In this document: positions 1-8,343 of the stretch, in pieces
Layout: each line of letters opens with the position of its first letter
How positions within the stretch are numbered: the stretch's first letter is position 1
DNA from: a virus
Virus record (IMG/VR): IMGVR_UViG_3300030380_003953
Span: 1 to 34,927 of that record
Length of the DNA stretch: 34,927 bases
Reading direction: 5' to 3' (one strand)
Made by a program: the position numbers and the translations under genes
The notes under the pieces: generated by a model
Database searches by the model: none
Told to the model about the DNA's origin: nothing
The model's input: only the letters and a program-made list of their open reading frames with translations

Positions 1-1
1 T

Positions 2-139
2 GAAGAGCGTATATACCCTAGACCACGATTTCAAGGTGGTTACTACCTATTAAAGGCATTCATAGAGATTTGTTTAAAGGGTAAGATGTGCCGTGATACG
101 CTAAAAAAGTACAAAATACCTCATGGATTTAATAACTAG
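2..139 (+). CDS. C-terminal fragment of an unknown phage protein (5' truncated)
   Basis: The frame is open from the window edge to a TAG at 137-139, giving 45 residues that start EERIYPRPRF and end KYKIPHGFNN. The fragment is basic and contains a short hydrophobic helix (YYLLKAFIEICL). I do not recognise it. It lies directly before the terminase genes, and the next start codon (123) lies inside its last codons, so the two were probably translated together. The true start lies outside the window. It could be a DNA-binding or regulatory protein, but nothing here proves that. Confidence 0.5.
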   Translation, partial: EERIYPRPRFQGGYYLLKAFIEICLKGKMCRDTLKKYKIPHGFNN

Positions 140-881
140 ACGGCTAAAGGTCAATAATTGGAATGATGTTACCTATTTTGTGCATACAGAACAGGAAGCA
201 ATTGAAAGACAGTTAGAGTATAGCTACTGGAAAGACGCAAAAGCTGGTGATTTATGCATTTCTGACGATGGATACGTATCAGAATGCATCCAAAGGAACA
301 AATATAAAGATGCGGAACAGATTGTAACTCCTTATGCCAGAATGTGGATTAGTGACCGAGCAAAATTAACTTATGAAAATCACCGAGATACGGGTGAATT
401 TGGTCAATGTGGTACTTTGTCATGGGAAGAGAGAGAAAGTCGCCAGACACGTGCAAAAAACGCCGTTAGTGCCTATGTGCAGATGATGATGACATCAGGA
501 AAGATAGATTGGCACAAATTAGGCGAAATATACAGGAAAGACCAAGCCAAACCAGACCTCACAGCCAAAAGATTATTTAAAACGGAGACAATTAAACGTA
601 TGGTTGATAAAAAAATACAAGAATACCTAGACGAAAGGGACATGAATCAGGGCGATGTGCTTGATATTATCTCTGAAGCTATTGAATTAGCAAAACAAAA
701 CGGAGACCCAAGCAATATGCTACGTGGTGCAGAGCAGTATATACGCATTATGGATATGTTACCTAATAAAAGTCAGGTTACAGATACTGTACAGATTGAT
801 GTAACAAAAAAGATATTAGATGAGATTGAAACTGAAGAATCTCGACAATTAAAGCTAGAAAGGACACAGGATGCCACATGA
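123..881 (+). CDS. Putative terminase small subunit
   Basis: This 252-aa protein would recognise the phage DNA and load it onto the large terminase. Residues about 38-95 contain a motif W-x-D-A-x-x-GD-x-x-x-SDDGYV, which I have seen in proteins upstream of large terminases in environmental phages (from memory). Residues about 145-215 have the small-terminase look: a LFKTETIKRMVDKKIQEYL helix followed by LDIISEAIELAKQNGD and a second amphipathic helix ending DMLPNK, matching the helical oligomerisation region of that family. The ATG at 123 lies inside the preceding gene's last codons and has no strong Shine-Dalgarno, which suggests coupled translation. Its stop overlaps the next start (ATGA at 878). 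The assignment rests on position next to the large subunit plus this helical pattern, so it is probable but not certain. Confidence 0.6.
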   Translation: MDLITRRLKVNNWNDVTYFVHTEQEAIERQLEYSYWKDAKAGDLCISDDGYVSECIQRNKYKDAEQIVTPYARMWISDRAKLTYENHRDTGEFGQCGTLSWEERESRQTRAKNAVSAYVQMMMTSGKIDWHKLGEIYRKDQAKPDLTAKRLFKTETIKRMVDKKIQEYLDERDMNQGDVLDIISEAIELAKQNGDPSNMLRGAEQYIRIMDMLPNKSQVTDTVQIDVTKKILDEIETEESRQLKLERTQDAT

Positions 882-1075
882 AACTAGAGCTAGTAAGAGA
901 AAAAGAAAGCAAAAAACCAAACCCAAAAGAAAAAAGACACGTAATAATCGAAGCAAACGCTATTGATGCTAAAAAATTAGAATCATTTATGCGTGTGATG
1001 CAGGATGTAGCTCAAGATATGGGCTTGAGAGCATATATGGACACTACAGAGTATTTAGTTGGCAAAGATTACTAA
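878..1075 (+). CDS. Small hypothetical protein between the terminase genes
   Basis: A 65-aa protein with a highly basic N-terminus (KESKKPNPKEKRH) followed by a compact predicted alpha/beta segment (HVIIEANAIDAKKLESFMRVMQD). It overlaps the upstream gene by four bases (ATGA) and the large terminase gene by one (TAATG), so it is translated as part of the packaging operon. I recognise no family. The overlaps on both sides and the normal amino-acid composition argue that it is a real gene. A DNA-packaging accessory role is only guilt by association. Confidence 0.6.
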   Translation: MKLELVREKESKKPNPKEKRHVIIEANAIDAKKLESFMRVMQDVAQDMGLRAYMDTTEYLVGKDY

Positions 1076-2559
1076 TGGATAAGAAAAATCATAAAGAAGT
1101 ACTGCGAAAGCTGAAAGACGACATGATGTTATTTGGAAAAGTGTGTATTCCCAATATGTTTTCAGCAAAATCTCCTGATTTTCATTATGATTTGACCAAA
1201 CATATTACTAATCACAACAATAAGCAGATAAATATTATCGCACCTAGAGGTCATGCTAAGTCATCTATTGTAGGCGGTATCTTACCTATGCATCATTTAT
1301 TTTTCGGTGAAGGTAAAAAATTAATTGTTTTGTGTTCGAGAACTCAAGACCACGCAGTAAAGCTATTGGGATTAATAAAAGATACGCTGGATTATAGCGA
1401 TTCTCTCAGGCAGTTGTTTGGATACTGGGGGTCTCATTCAGCGAAAAGCTGGGCAAAAACAGAAATTGAACTGAAGGATGGGTCTATGGTGCTGTGCAAA
1501 GGGACAGGTCAGCAGTTAAGAGGGATAAAAATAGGGAACCAGAGACCTACGCTCATCATCGTAGATGACCCAGAGGATGAAAACAACACCAAAACAGCCG
1601 AGGCTATGGAATCTAACCTTAGATGGCTATTACAATCGGCTGTTCCTTCAGTCGACCCACGTAAAGGTCGAATTATTGTTATTGGAACACCCCAGCATGA
1701 ACGTTGCATGGTGGAAACATTAAAAGAGATGAAAGGGTGGAAAAACTTGTCGTATAAGCCTGATATAGAAAAGGGCGTTGCTTTATGGGAGGATTGGTGG
1801 TCTATAAAGAAACTTATTCAAAAAAAGGAAGAATTAGAGTCGATTAACAGGCTTTCTGTGTTCTACAGAGAGTATATGTGCGAAATAGTAGGAGACGAAG
1901 ACCAGTTATTCAAAGCTGATGATTTTCGTTATTATAAAGGCGATGTGTGGCTAGATAGTGATAAAAATGCATATTTGGAAATGAAAGAGCCTGAGAAAAA
2001 ACAAATACCTATCAACATCTTTACTGGGGTAGACCCAGCGTCCAGTACCAAGCAAACAGCAGATTATAGCGTTATTTTTAATATTGGAGTAGACGCAGAG
2101 GGAAATAGGTACGTATTGCCGTATTATCGTAAACGAGCTACGCCCTTGAACTTAGCTGAGGCAATTGTAGACAATTTTAGAAAGTATCGTTCTCAGAAAA
2201 CAAGGATTGAAAGTGTAGGATATCAGGAAATGTTGCGAGAATACGTTATAAAACGATGTGAAGATGAAAAATTGTTTATTCCTGGTTTAAATGTGAAAGA
2301 AAACCCACGAAACTCTAAAAGTCGTAGGTTAGAAAGTTTGCAACCTATATTTGCAAGAGGTCAAGTCTATATGGATAGAGATATGCAAGATTTCATAAAC
2401 GAACTGTTATTATTCCCCAGAGGAAAGCACGATGACTTGCTTGATGGAATGTATTATGCTAATAAGGGTTCATACACGCCTCATCACGAAACAACAGACG
2501 ATAAAACCCCAGTTTTGGGTATGTCGTTGAAAAAAGCAATAGACTGGATGACCGTATAG
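1075..2559 (+). CDS. terL: Terminase large subunit (ATPase/nuclease)
   Basis: This is the DNA-packaging motor, which hydrolyses ATP to pump DNA through the portal and cuts the concatemer. The 494-aa length is typical. The ATPase half shows a Walker A loop PRGHAKSS at residues 57-64, a Walker B strand LIIVDDPED at 160-168 and a coupling motif IVIGTP at 201-206. The nuclease half has the RNase H-like pattern: D320 in TGVDPA, E379 in the RIES strand, and the acidic cluster KHDDLLD at 451-457. All catalytic residues look intact. The start overlaps the preceding stop by one base. A weak hairpin follows the stop codon and may separate packaging from capsid genes. The packaging strategy (cos, pac or terminal repeats) cannot be told from this alone. 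Confidence 0.96.
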   Translation: MDKKNHKEVLRKLKDDMMLFGKVCIPNMFSAKSPDFHYDLTKHITNHNNKQINIIAPRGHAKSSIVGGILPMHHLFFGEGKKLIVLCSRTQDHAVKLLGLIKDTLDYSDSLRQLFGYWGSHSAKSWAKTEIELKDGSMVLCKGTGQQLRGIKIGNQRPTLIIVDDPEDENNTKTAEAMESNLRWLLQSAVPSVDPRKGRIIVIGTPQHERCMVETLKEMKGWKNLSYKPDIEKGVALWEDWWSIKKLIQKKEELESINRLSVFYREYMCEIVGDEDQLFKADDFRYYKGDVWLDSDKNAYLEMKEPEKKQIPINIFTGVDPASSTKQTADYSVIFNIGVDAEGNRYVLPYYRKRATPLNLAEAIVDNFRKYRSQKTRIESVGYQEMLREYVIKRCEDEKLFIPGLNVKENPRNSKSRRLESLQPIFARGQVYMDRDMQDFINELLLFPRGKHDDLLDGMYYANKGSYTPHHETTDDKTPVLGMSLKKAIDWMTV

Positions 2560-2564
2560 CATAA

Positions 2565-2585
2565 ATGACTTGCAGAGTCGTTTTT
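2565..2585 (+). terminator. Weak terminator-like hairpin between terminase and portal genes
   Basis: In the 53-base gap after the terminase stop, ATGACT (2565-2570) can pair with AGTCGT (2576-2581) around a TGCAG loop, with one T-G wobble, followed by four more T. The stem is short and not GC-rich, so it may only attenuate transcription. No convincing sigma70-type promoter was seen in the same gap. Confidence 0.3.
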
Positions 2586-2612
2586 CTGAAATAGTAGCTT
2601 CGTTCCAATTTT

Positions 2613-4826
2613 ATGCCTATTTCCGTTCATCCAGAAGTCCAGAAGTCCGAAGACCTGCTACGAGAGTATCATGGACAGCGTGCTGATTGGGCAACTCAGG
2701 CAATGGAAGATGATGAGTTCAGGAATAGTTCCCAATGGACTCCCAATCAAGTAAAGGTGTTAAAGGGTCGTGCTCAAAGCCCGATTATTGATAATGTTGT
2801 ACACCCAGCAGTTGAGCAAGCCAAAGCACTCCTTACAGCAAACAAACCAAAATTTCAATCTACAGGAAGAGATGACAGCGATACTAAGGTAGGAAGAATT
2901 TTTTCTGATATTATGTCTTATATCTGGGACATATCTAATGGCAATACTGAGTTAAAGCAAGTTATTGATGATTATTATGTAAAAGGCTTGGGTGCTTTAT
3001 TTGCATATGTTGACCCAATGATGGATTTTGGCAGGGGTGAAGTCTGTTTTAAAGCGGTAGACCCATTTGATTTATTTATTGACCCTGCGTCTAGAGATAC
3101 ATTTTGCAGAGATGCCAGTAATATTATTATTTCAAAAATATTAACTGGTGAGCAAGTACGCAATGCGTACCCTCAAGTAACAAAAAGCAGTGGAGAAGGT
3201 GGCAGAACATTATTATCTCAAATGGTAGAAAGCTCTAATGACCTTTATCCAACAAGCGATAGGGATTCTTCTCAACTAGACCAGACAATTGGTCCAGTAA
3301 CAGACACAAGCTTAACCGATAGCCAAACGTTTCAAGTAATTGACAGATACGAAAAAGTACAATTACCATTTTGGCATTGCATAGATACAACGAATGGTAA
3401 TGAGTTTATACATGGAGATGCAGAGTATCAGGCATTTTTAGAGTCTCCAGCGTGTATTGTTACAAATTCTCAAGGAACAGAGCACGTTACGGAAAAATAT
3501 AAAGTTCAAGAATTAATAGGAATGGTGGAGCAATTAGGAAATGTCTTCCACATGATGATAGACCAACAAACTGGTCAACCTGTGCCAATGCCAGGAGAAG
3601 AGCATGAAGGTGCTGTTCCTGGTTCTACGACAAGAATCACCATCGTTTCTATAGGAGATTTAGAGGCAGAGGGAATTGTAGTTTGTAATAAGGTCTTGGT
3701 GGACAGAATAAAGCGAGTACTTTCCGTTGGTAGAGTAATGTTGGCAGTACAAATCATGGATATAGATGAATACCCCATAGTGACTCTGATGAATAGGCAT
3801 AACAGAAATCCGTATCCAATGAGTGATGTACGCTTTATCAAACCAATACAGGAATATATAAATAAGATTACTTCGCTGATTATAGCACACGCAAGTTCCT
3901 CAACGAACACGAAGCTATTGATTCCTAGAGGGTCAATGAATAGAAAGCAGTTAGAGGAGGAATGGTCTAGAGCTGGAACTGGTGTTATTGAGTATGACCC
4001 AGAGTTAGGACAGCCAATTGTCGCAGGACCTGTCCCTCTGCCAAATGAATTATATAAAAATAGAGAAGATGCGAAACAAAGTATATATCACATTCTTGGA
4101 ATACATCCATTACAAAGCGGAGACCCTTCTTCTGCTCCCAATACGTATAAAGGCACTGTGGCTATTGATGAATATGCACAACGTAGGATTAAGTCAAAAT
4201 TGGATGATATTGATGCCATGCTTAATCAAATGGGGAAGGTTATTGTACGTTTGATACAACAAACGTATACAGATGAAAAAACAATACGTTTAATGAAGCC
4301 AGATGGTGTGGTTTCTGAGGCAACAATGAATCAGCCAATGTACGATGATTATACTGGGGAAGTACTTGGAAGAATGAATGATGTAACGATTGGACAATAC
4401 GACATTATTGTCGTTAGTGGCAGTACGCTACCTTCCAATAGATGGGCAAGATTTGATTACTATATGAGCCTGTATGAAAAAGGTATTATTGACCAGCAAG
4501 AAGTATTAGAGCAAACTGAAGTAGCAGATACAGAAGGTGTTCTACAAAGAACCAGTATGATTATGCAATTACAGGAACAGGTACAAGCTCAAGAAGAAAA
4601 AATTAAAGAATTAGAAGGCGACCTACAAACAGCTCAAAGAGAATCTGTTTCAGATAGGAAGCGTGTAGAAATAGAAAAATTCAAGACCAAATTAAGTGAC
4701 TCAGCTAATCGAACACAAAAAGCTTCTCAGTTGTACGAAGCTCGTTTAGGTGATGAGCTTAACAAGGTCAAAGATGAAAATAGGGAAATAAAGTCACAAC
4801 AAATAAACCCAGTTGCTGTCGGATAG
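2613..4826 (+). CDS. Portal protein (long, P22-type)
   Basis: The portal is the dodecameric ring at the capsid vertex through which DNA is packaged and ejected. At 737 aa it matches the long P22-like/podoviral portal group rather than the roughly 450-aa siphovirus type. The N-terminus has an acidic DDEFRNSSQW patch (33-42), typical of that family. This is followed by KGLGALFAYVDP and VDPFDLFIDPAS, the central beta-rich core motif with its conserved D-P pairs. Later come KPIQEYINKITSLI, GIHPLQSGDPSSAPNTYKG and helical DEYAQRRIKSKLDDIDAML, which resemble the stem and crown helices. Residues about 649-730 form a Gln/Glu/Lys-rich coiled coil, consistent with a barrel extension. There is no clear Shine-Dalgarno before the ATG. 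Position directly after terL and before scaffold and capsid genes supports the call. Confidence 0.9.
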   Translation: MPISVHPEVQKSEDLLREYHGQRADWATQAMEDDEFRNSSQWTPNQVKVLKGRAQSPIIDNVVHPAVEQAKALLTANKPKFQSTGRDDSDTKVGRIFSDIMSYIWDISNGNTELKQVIDDYYVKGLGALFAYVDPMMDFGRGEVCFKAVDPFDLFIDPASRDTFCRDASNIIISKILTGEQVRNAYPQVTKSSGEGGRTLLSQMVESSNDLYPTSDRDSSQLDQTIGPVTDTSLTDSQTFQVIDRYEKVQLPFWHCIDTTNGNEFIHGDAEYQAFLESPACIVTNSQGTEHVTEKYKVQELIGMVEQLGNVFHMMIDQQTGQPVPMPGEEHEGAVPGSTTRITIVSIGDLEAEGIVVCNKVLVDRIKRVLSVGRVMLAVQIMDIDEYPIVTLMNRHNRNPYPMSDVRFIKPIQEYINKITSLIIAHASSSTNTKLLIPRGSMNRKQLEEEWSRAGTGVIEYDPELGQPIVAGPVPLPNELYKNREDAKQSIYHILGIHPLQSGDPSSAPNTYKGTVAIDEYAQRRIKSKLDDIDAMLNQMGKVIVRLIQQTYTDEKTIRLMKPDGVVSEATMNQPMYDDYTGEVLGRMNDVTIGQYDIIVVSGSTLPSNRWARFDYYMSLYEKGIIDQQEVLEQTEVADTEGVLQRTSMIMQLQEQVQAQEEKIKELEGDLQTAQRESVSDRKRVEIEKFKTKLSDSANRTQKASQLYEARLGDELNKVKDENREIKSQQINPVAVG

Positions 4827-4847
4827 ACAAATTGGGAAGGAGAGATA

Positions 4848-5792
4848 ATGGCTGAACTAGACGACCAAAACATTGCTGAATCAAACGACCCGTCAGTATT
4901 AGATAATGCTGTTGATTATTGGGGAGATGATACAAATGTGGAGGCAACCCAGCAGGCTGAGGCACCTGTAGAAACGCCTCAAGATACTGGTTTAGATGCT
5001 TTTGAGCATGAAGTTGCTAATCAGCAAGTAAATCAGGAAACGCCAGAGAATGCGGATAGCGAACAACAACGTTATCAGTATTGGCAATCACGGTATGACC
5101 AAAAGGCAAGTGAATTTGATGCAATGAGTCAAAAAATATCTGAGTATGAGAAGATTGCTCCAATAGCAGAGTATATTCAAGAAAACCCAGCAGTTTTGAA
5201 AAATGTAGCAAGGTCACTTTCTGGTGATAACCCTTCGGTTCCCTCGCAAGAGAAATCGCAGGAATTGCTAAAGAAACCTCAACGTCCAACCAAACCAACT
5301 AATTACGATGCAACCGAAGCATACATGGACCAGGATAGTGCTTCTTTTAAGTATCGAGCTGAACTTGATAATTATCGAGATGAAATGATTGATTATCAGG
5401 AAAAGGTAGAGGAACAAAGAATTCAGGCATTGCGTCATCAAGAGGCACAAATTCAACAAAGACAGGAAGAATACCAACAGGCACAGGCTGTCAATGGTAT
5501 GAGAAATCGTTTAATAAATGAATTTGGTTACGCTGATGATAAAGCTGAAGAATTTTTAAGCCACTATAGTTCTCCTGAATCAATTACTCTCGACAATTTA
5601 GTTCAACTTGATAGATTGAGAAACTCTCCTAGTCAGCAAGAGGTTGCTATGAAGCAGAAAGTTCAAGCAATGCAAAATCAGAAACAAAGAATGCAGGTTC
5701 CTACGCCTACTGCAATACAGTCAGGCAATGCAGAACCGAATTTTAGCGATGATGATTTATTCAACTTGGGCTTGATGGCGAATAAACGATAA
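4848..5792 (+). CDS. Capsid scaffolding protein
   Basis: This 314-aa protein would direct procapsid assembly and leave before maturation. It has an acidic, low-complexity N-terminus, a long central helix with coiled-coil character and many Gln residues (about 176-215, for example HQEAQIQQRQEEYQQAQA), and a polar C-terminal tail ending in DDDLFNLGLMANKR, where scaffolds usually dock on the shell protein. No enzymatic motif is visible, and no protease signature accompanies it. It has a strong Shine-Dalgarno (GGAAGGAG) eight or so bases before the ATG. Its place between portal and major capsid genes is the standard scaffold position. The family is too divergent to name from sequence alone. Confidence 0.8.
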   Translation: MAELDDQNIAESNDPSVLDNAVDYWGDDTNVEATQQAEAPVETPQDTGLDAFEHEVANQQVNQETPENADSEQQRYQYWQSRYDQKASEFDAMSQKISEYEKIAPIAEYIQENPAVLKNVARSLSGDNPSVPSQEKSQELLKKPQRPTKPTNYDATEAYMDQDSASFKYRAELDNYRDEMIDYQEKVEEQRIQALRHQEAQIQQRQEEYQQAQAVNGMRNRLINEFGYADDKAEEFLSHYSSPESITLDNLVQLDRLRNSPSQQEVAMKQKVQAMQNQKQRMQVPTPTAIQSGNAEPNFSDDDLFNLGLMANKR

Positions 5793-5812
5793 ATATATCT
5801 AGGAGGATATAA

Positions 5813-7117
5813 ATGGCACAATCCGACACTAAAGTCGTGGGAGCAAAGAATTTAGGCTCCTCAGGTGTCCTCTATACCGATAGAAGAGATTTTTACATTC
5901 GTCCAAATATCGTTAAGGAACTTTGGACAGATGTGACTCCTTTTACTACTGTTGTTGCTAATCAAAGCACAATATCTGGTATGGCGGACCCTACTTTCAA
6001 AATGTTTGAACACAGAAACCCTTGGGTTAAACAAAAGTTTCAAATTGATACAGTAATTGCTAATGGTGCTATGCCAGCAGATAACATTGAATCTGGTAAT
6101 GTGACTATTTCAGGAGCAGAAGGTATTGAATTAGGAGACAACATTGTAGGACTAGAGCTTGAAGTTTTTTCAAGTACTGATGTTCCAAAATTCAAGTGTG
6201 TAGTTACTACTAGAAACAATGATGGAACAATTAAGTTTAAATTACTTGAAGATAAAGGTAGTCATGCACTTGCTAATTCTGACTATGCAATGGTAATTGG
6301 TAGTGCGTTTGGCGAGGGTACAAACTCCCCAACCGCATGGAGCAATGACCTATCTGTTGTCTACAATCAGTGTCAAATTTTTAAAACACCGATTGAAGTC
6401 ACTGGTACACTTCTTGAAGCTTCTTTACGTGGCGAATCAAAAGAATTGGCTCGTCTTCGTGATATGAAATCTCAAGAGCATAAAATCCAAAAAGAAAGAG
6501 CATTCTTATTTGGTTCTAACTTGGCTGGAATCAAAGCTAGTTTTTCTGACTTAGAAGCTCTAGGCGACGCTAGTGGAAATACTTTGCGTACAACAATGGG
6601 TATTATTCCTGCTCTTAACCAACATGGTAACACTACAGGGTATGAGCAAAACGTATTTGCTTCATCTGATGTAGATACCTATGCTGAATTTGTTGATGCA
6701 ATGGAAAAGATATTCCAGTATGTACCAACATCAGGAATGAAGCGTGCATTTGTTGGAGCTGGTGCTTTAGGATACTGGTCAAAAATGGGCGGAAACGCAG
6801 GTTCATTTGCTGGAGATTCTGGATGGACAGTCAATCTTGGCGATATGAAGCGTGATGCTCTTGGTTTTAACTACAGAGTCCTTGAGACACCTCATGGAAT
6901 GTTGCAGTTAATTCCAACTCCAGTTTTACGTGGACCTTACAACAAGCATATGCTTATTGTGTCTGATGAGAACCTATTCCATGCTCAGTATAGAAGACCT
7001 CAATTTCAAGCTTCAATACAAGCTAATGACTATGATGGTGTTAAAGACCAGTATATGTCAGATGAAGGTATTGGCATAAGCCTTATTGAGTCTCACGCTT
7101 TGATGGTAACACCATAG
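5813..7117 (+). CDS. Major capsid protein (HK97 fold, SU10-like)
   Basis: This 434-aa protein is the shell subunit. The N-terminal arm leads to a region rich in F/W (TPFTTVVANQSTISG, HRNPWVKQKFQIDT) as in the SU10-like capsid family (DUF5309-type). Residues about 95-165 look like the inserted beta-rich domain of that family, ending SDYAMVIGSAFGEGTNSP. Then comes the family-like stretch QIFKTPIEVTGTLLEA (about 187-202) and a long spine helix SKELARLRDMKSQEHKIQKERAFLFG. I recall this arrangement from the family and did not compare alignments. A perfect AGGAGG lies eight bases before the ATG, fitting a protein made in large amounts. It is followed by one small gene and then a strong terminator. 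Confidence 0.92.
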   Translation: MAQSDTKVVGAKNLGSSGVLYTDRRDFYIRPNIVKELWTDVTPFTTVVANQSTISGMADPTFKMFEHRNPWVKQKFQIDTVIANGAMPADNIESGNVTISGAEGIELGDNIVGLELEVFSSTDVPKFKCVVTTRNNDGTIKFKLLEDKGSHALANSDYAMVIGSAFGEGTNSPTAWSNDLSVVYNQCQIFKTPIEVTGTLLEASLRGESKELARLRDMKSQEHKIQKERAFLFGSNLAGIKASFSDLEALGDASGNTLRTTMGIIPALNQHGNTTGYEQNVFASSDVDTYAEFVDAMEKIFQYVPTSGMKRAFVGAGALGYWSKMGGNAGSFAGDSGWTVNLGDMKRDALGFNYRVLETPHGMLQLIPTPVLRGPYNKHMLIVSDENLFHAQYRRPQFQASIQANDYDGVKDQYMSDEGIGISLIESHALMVTP

Positions 7118-7127
7118 GAGGCAGTAT

Positions 7128-7343
7128 ATGGCTAAAGTAAAAGATGGAATAGTTCATTCTCTAGCTGATGGCAAAGCCAAAGAAAACATCAAGCATATAT
7201 CTGATGCTGTTTCTGGCGATGTCGCAGTTGACTTTGAACTAAAAGATGGCAGTTCAGTAAAACTTAACTTACCAACTACAGACCCAGAAGTTGATGGTCA
7301 GCTTTGGAGTGATAGTGGTGCAGTTAAGGTTTCTGCAGGCTAA
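7128..7343 (+). CDS. Small structural-type protein with fibre-like C-terminal motif
   Basis: A 71-aa protein immediately after the capsid gene. Its Shine-Dalgarno AGGAGG is fused with the capsid stop codon, so it is co-expressed with the shell protein. The second half, ELKDGSSVKLNLPTTDPEV followed by DGQLWSDSGAVKVSAG, matches a short motif (LPTxDPxVxGQLWxxxGxVKVSxG) that I have seen at the ends of many phage structural proteins (from memory). A head decoration or minor virion role is plausible from position, but no function is established. It is the last gene before the hairpin terminator. Confidence 0.65.
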   Translation: MAKVKDGIVHSLADGKAKENIKHISDAVSGDVAVDFELKDGSSVKLNLPTTDPEVDGQLWSDSGAVKVSAG

Positions 7344-7354
7344 TAGTCAAAAAT

Positions 7355-7386
7355 GAAAAGGGGGGCTATTTGCTCCCCTTTTCCTC
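7355..7386 (+). terminator. Strong hairpin terminator after the capsid genes
   Basis: GAAAAGGGGGGC (7355-7366) pairs over 12 positions with GCTCCCCTTTTC (7372-7383), with one G-T wobble, around a TATTT loop. The 3' arm contains four T and is followed by CTC, so the U-tract is partly inside the stem. Position just after the capsid and 71-aa genes suggests a stop or attenuation of the highly expressed capsid transcript. Because the stem begins with A residues, it could also work on the opposite strand. Confidence 0.8.
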
Positions 7387-7439
7387 AAGATTAAATAATG
7401 CTATTGTAGCGGTGGTGGTGGTAGATAAAGGAGATATTG

Positions 7440-7649
7440 ATGAGTGCTAATCATAAATATCAAACTAAAGAAGTTTTAAATAAAGTTTTAAATAGTGCTG
7501 AAGACGGATTAAAAGTCGATGACATTGCAACAATAAAAGCTGATATTGCATTAATAAAAGCCGATATAGCCTCTATAAAAGCAACAACGGACAAGCTTGA
7601 CGCTTGTATTGATACTTCTGTTGATAAACTTAACGTATCGAGCAGTTAG
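7440..7649 (+). CDS. Small coiled-coil protein
   Basis: A 69-aa protein. The best start is the ATG at 7440, six bases after a good AGGAG. A TTG three bases earlier is in frame but less likely. Residues 32-50 contain three heptad units, IKADIAL, IKADIAS and IKATTDK, which predicts a short parallel coiled coil. The N-terminus contains KYQTKEVLNKVLN, an amphipathic helix. It is the first gene after the terminator, in a 96-base spacer that carries a GGT-repeat stretch but no promoter I could support. Its function is unknown. A small oligomeric virion or assembly factor is possible. Confidence 0.6.
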   Translation: MSANHKYQTKEVLNKVLNSAEDGLKVDDIATIKADIALIKADIASIKATTDKLDACIDTSVDKLNVSSS

Positions 7650-7659
7650 TAATTAATAG

Positions 7660-8343
7660 ATGGCAAATTTAAAAACCCAAATAGAAAATCTTGTAGGAAC
7701 AAAAGCTGTAACTAGCAACGCAGAAGTGTCTAGCTACAATGCAATGCTTAACAATTTCCTAAAGCAATCTTCTAGAGCTGTGTTAGACTTATTGCCAGAT
7801 GATGTTTTAATACGTGATTCAATAAAAACCACAATTGAGAATAATGGTGGTTTAGATATTACAGATAAAAAAATCGTAAAGGTATTAAGAGGTAACTATG
7901 GTTCTGTTGAAGTCCCATTAGAGTTTAAAGCTCAGGTTCAAACATCTTCTGGCAGTCTAATGGAGCCTTCTGTACGAACTCCCGTTTACTACATTGAAGG
8001 TCAAGATAGCGGTGGTGGAAAGTTATTTATTAAGCCAGACCCTTCAAACGCAAACGCAGAAAGTAAAGGTTATGTGTATCACAATTCTTTCCCTAGTCCA
8101 TCATGGGCAGATACTAGCATTTCAAATTTTCCTGATTTAGCTGAGTACGCTGTTGTTATAGGTGCTTCTATGAGGGTGTTACAACATAAAATTAATAAAA
8201 TGATACACGATGAAGAAGATATAGAGTTGTCTTCAGTAGCTCAACAAGAATTGGCAACTATTCAGTCTATGTATCAAGATGAAATTGCAAGATTAAATGG
8301 ACAGGCAGGAATTATGGCACAGCCTGTACAAGAAGGACAATAA
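7660..8343 (+). CDS. Structural protein, putative head-tail connector component
   Basis: A 227-aa protein. Visible features are VLDLLPDDVL near residue 45, KKIVKVLRG then a Val/Glu-rich strand pair, PVYYIEGQDSGGGKLFIKPDP in the centre, then SNFPDLAEYAVVIGASMRVLQHKI and a long C-terminal helix (about 185-215). From memory, this order (YYIE-x-GKLFIKPDP-...-NFP...Y...V-x-AS-x-RVLQ) is common in proteins found next to the capsid gene in marine podovirus-like genomes. Its place between capsid and tail genes suggests a connector or neck role, inferred only. There is no strong Shine-Dalgarno, and the ATG begins ten bases after the previous stop. It ends in a TAATG overlap with the next gene. Confidence 0.65.
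   Translation: MANLKTQIENLVGTKAVTSNAEVSSYNAMLNNFLKQSSRAVLDLLPDDVLIRDSIKTTIENNGGLDITDKKIVKVLRGNYGSVEVPLEFKAQVQTSSGSLMEPSVRTPVYYIEGQDSGGGKLFIKPDPSNANAESKGYVYHNSFPSPSWADTSISNFPDLAEYAVVIGASMRVLQHKINKMIHDEEDIELSSVAQQELATIQSMYQDEIARLNGQAGIMAQPVQEGQ

Noticed and set aside
2560-2612. Possible sigma70 promoter before the portal gene (TTGCAG at 2570)
   Set aside because: No acceptable -10 hexamer lies at a suitable distance.
3575-3910. Reverse-strand open frame of 111 aa in the portal gene
   Set aside because: It is antisense to a well-supported gene, has unnatural composition and no ribosome-binding site. The same holds for the other reverse-strand frames.
7387-7439. Possible promoter in the spacer after the terminator
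   Set aside because: AT-rich bases and a GGT repeat are present, but no paired -35/-10 boxes could be defined.
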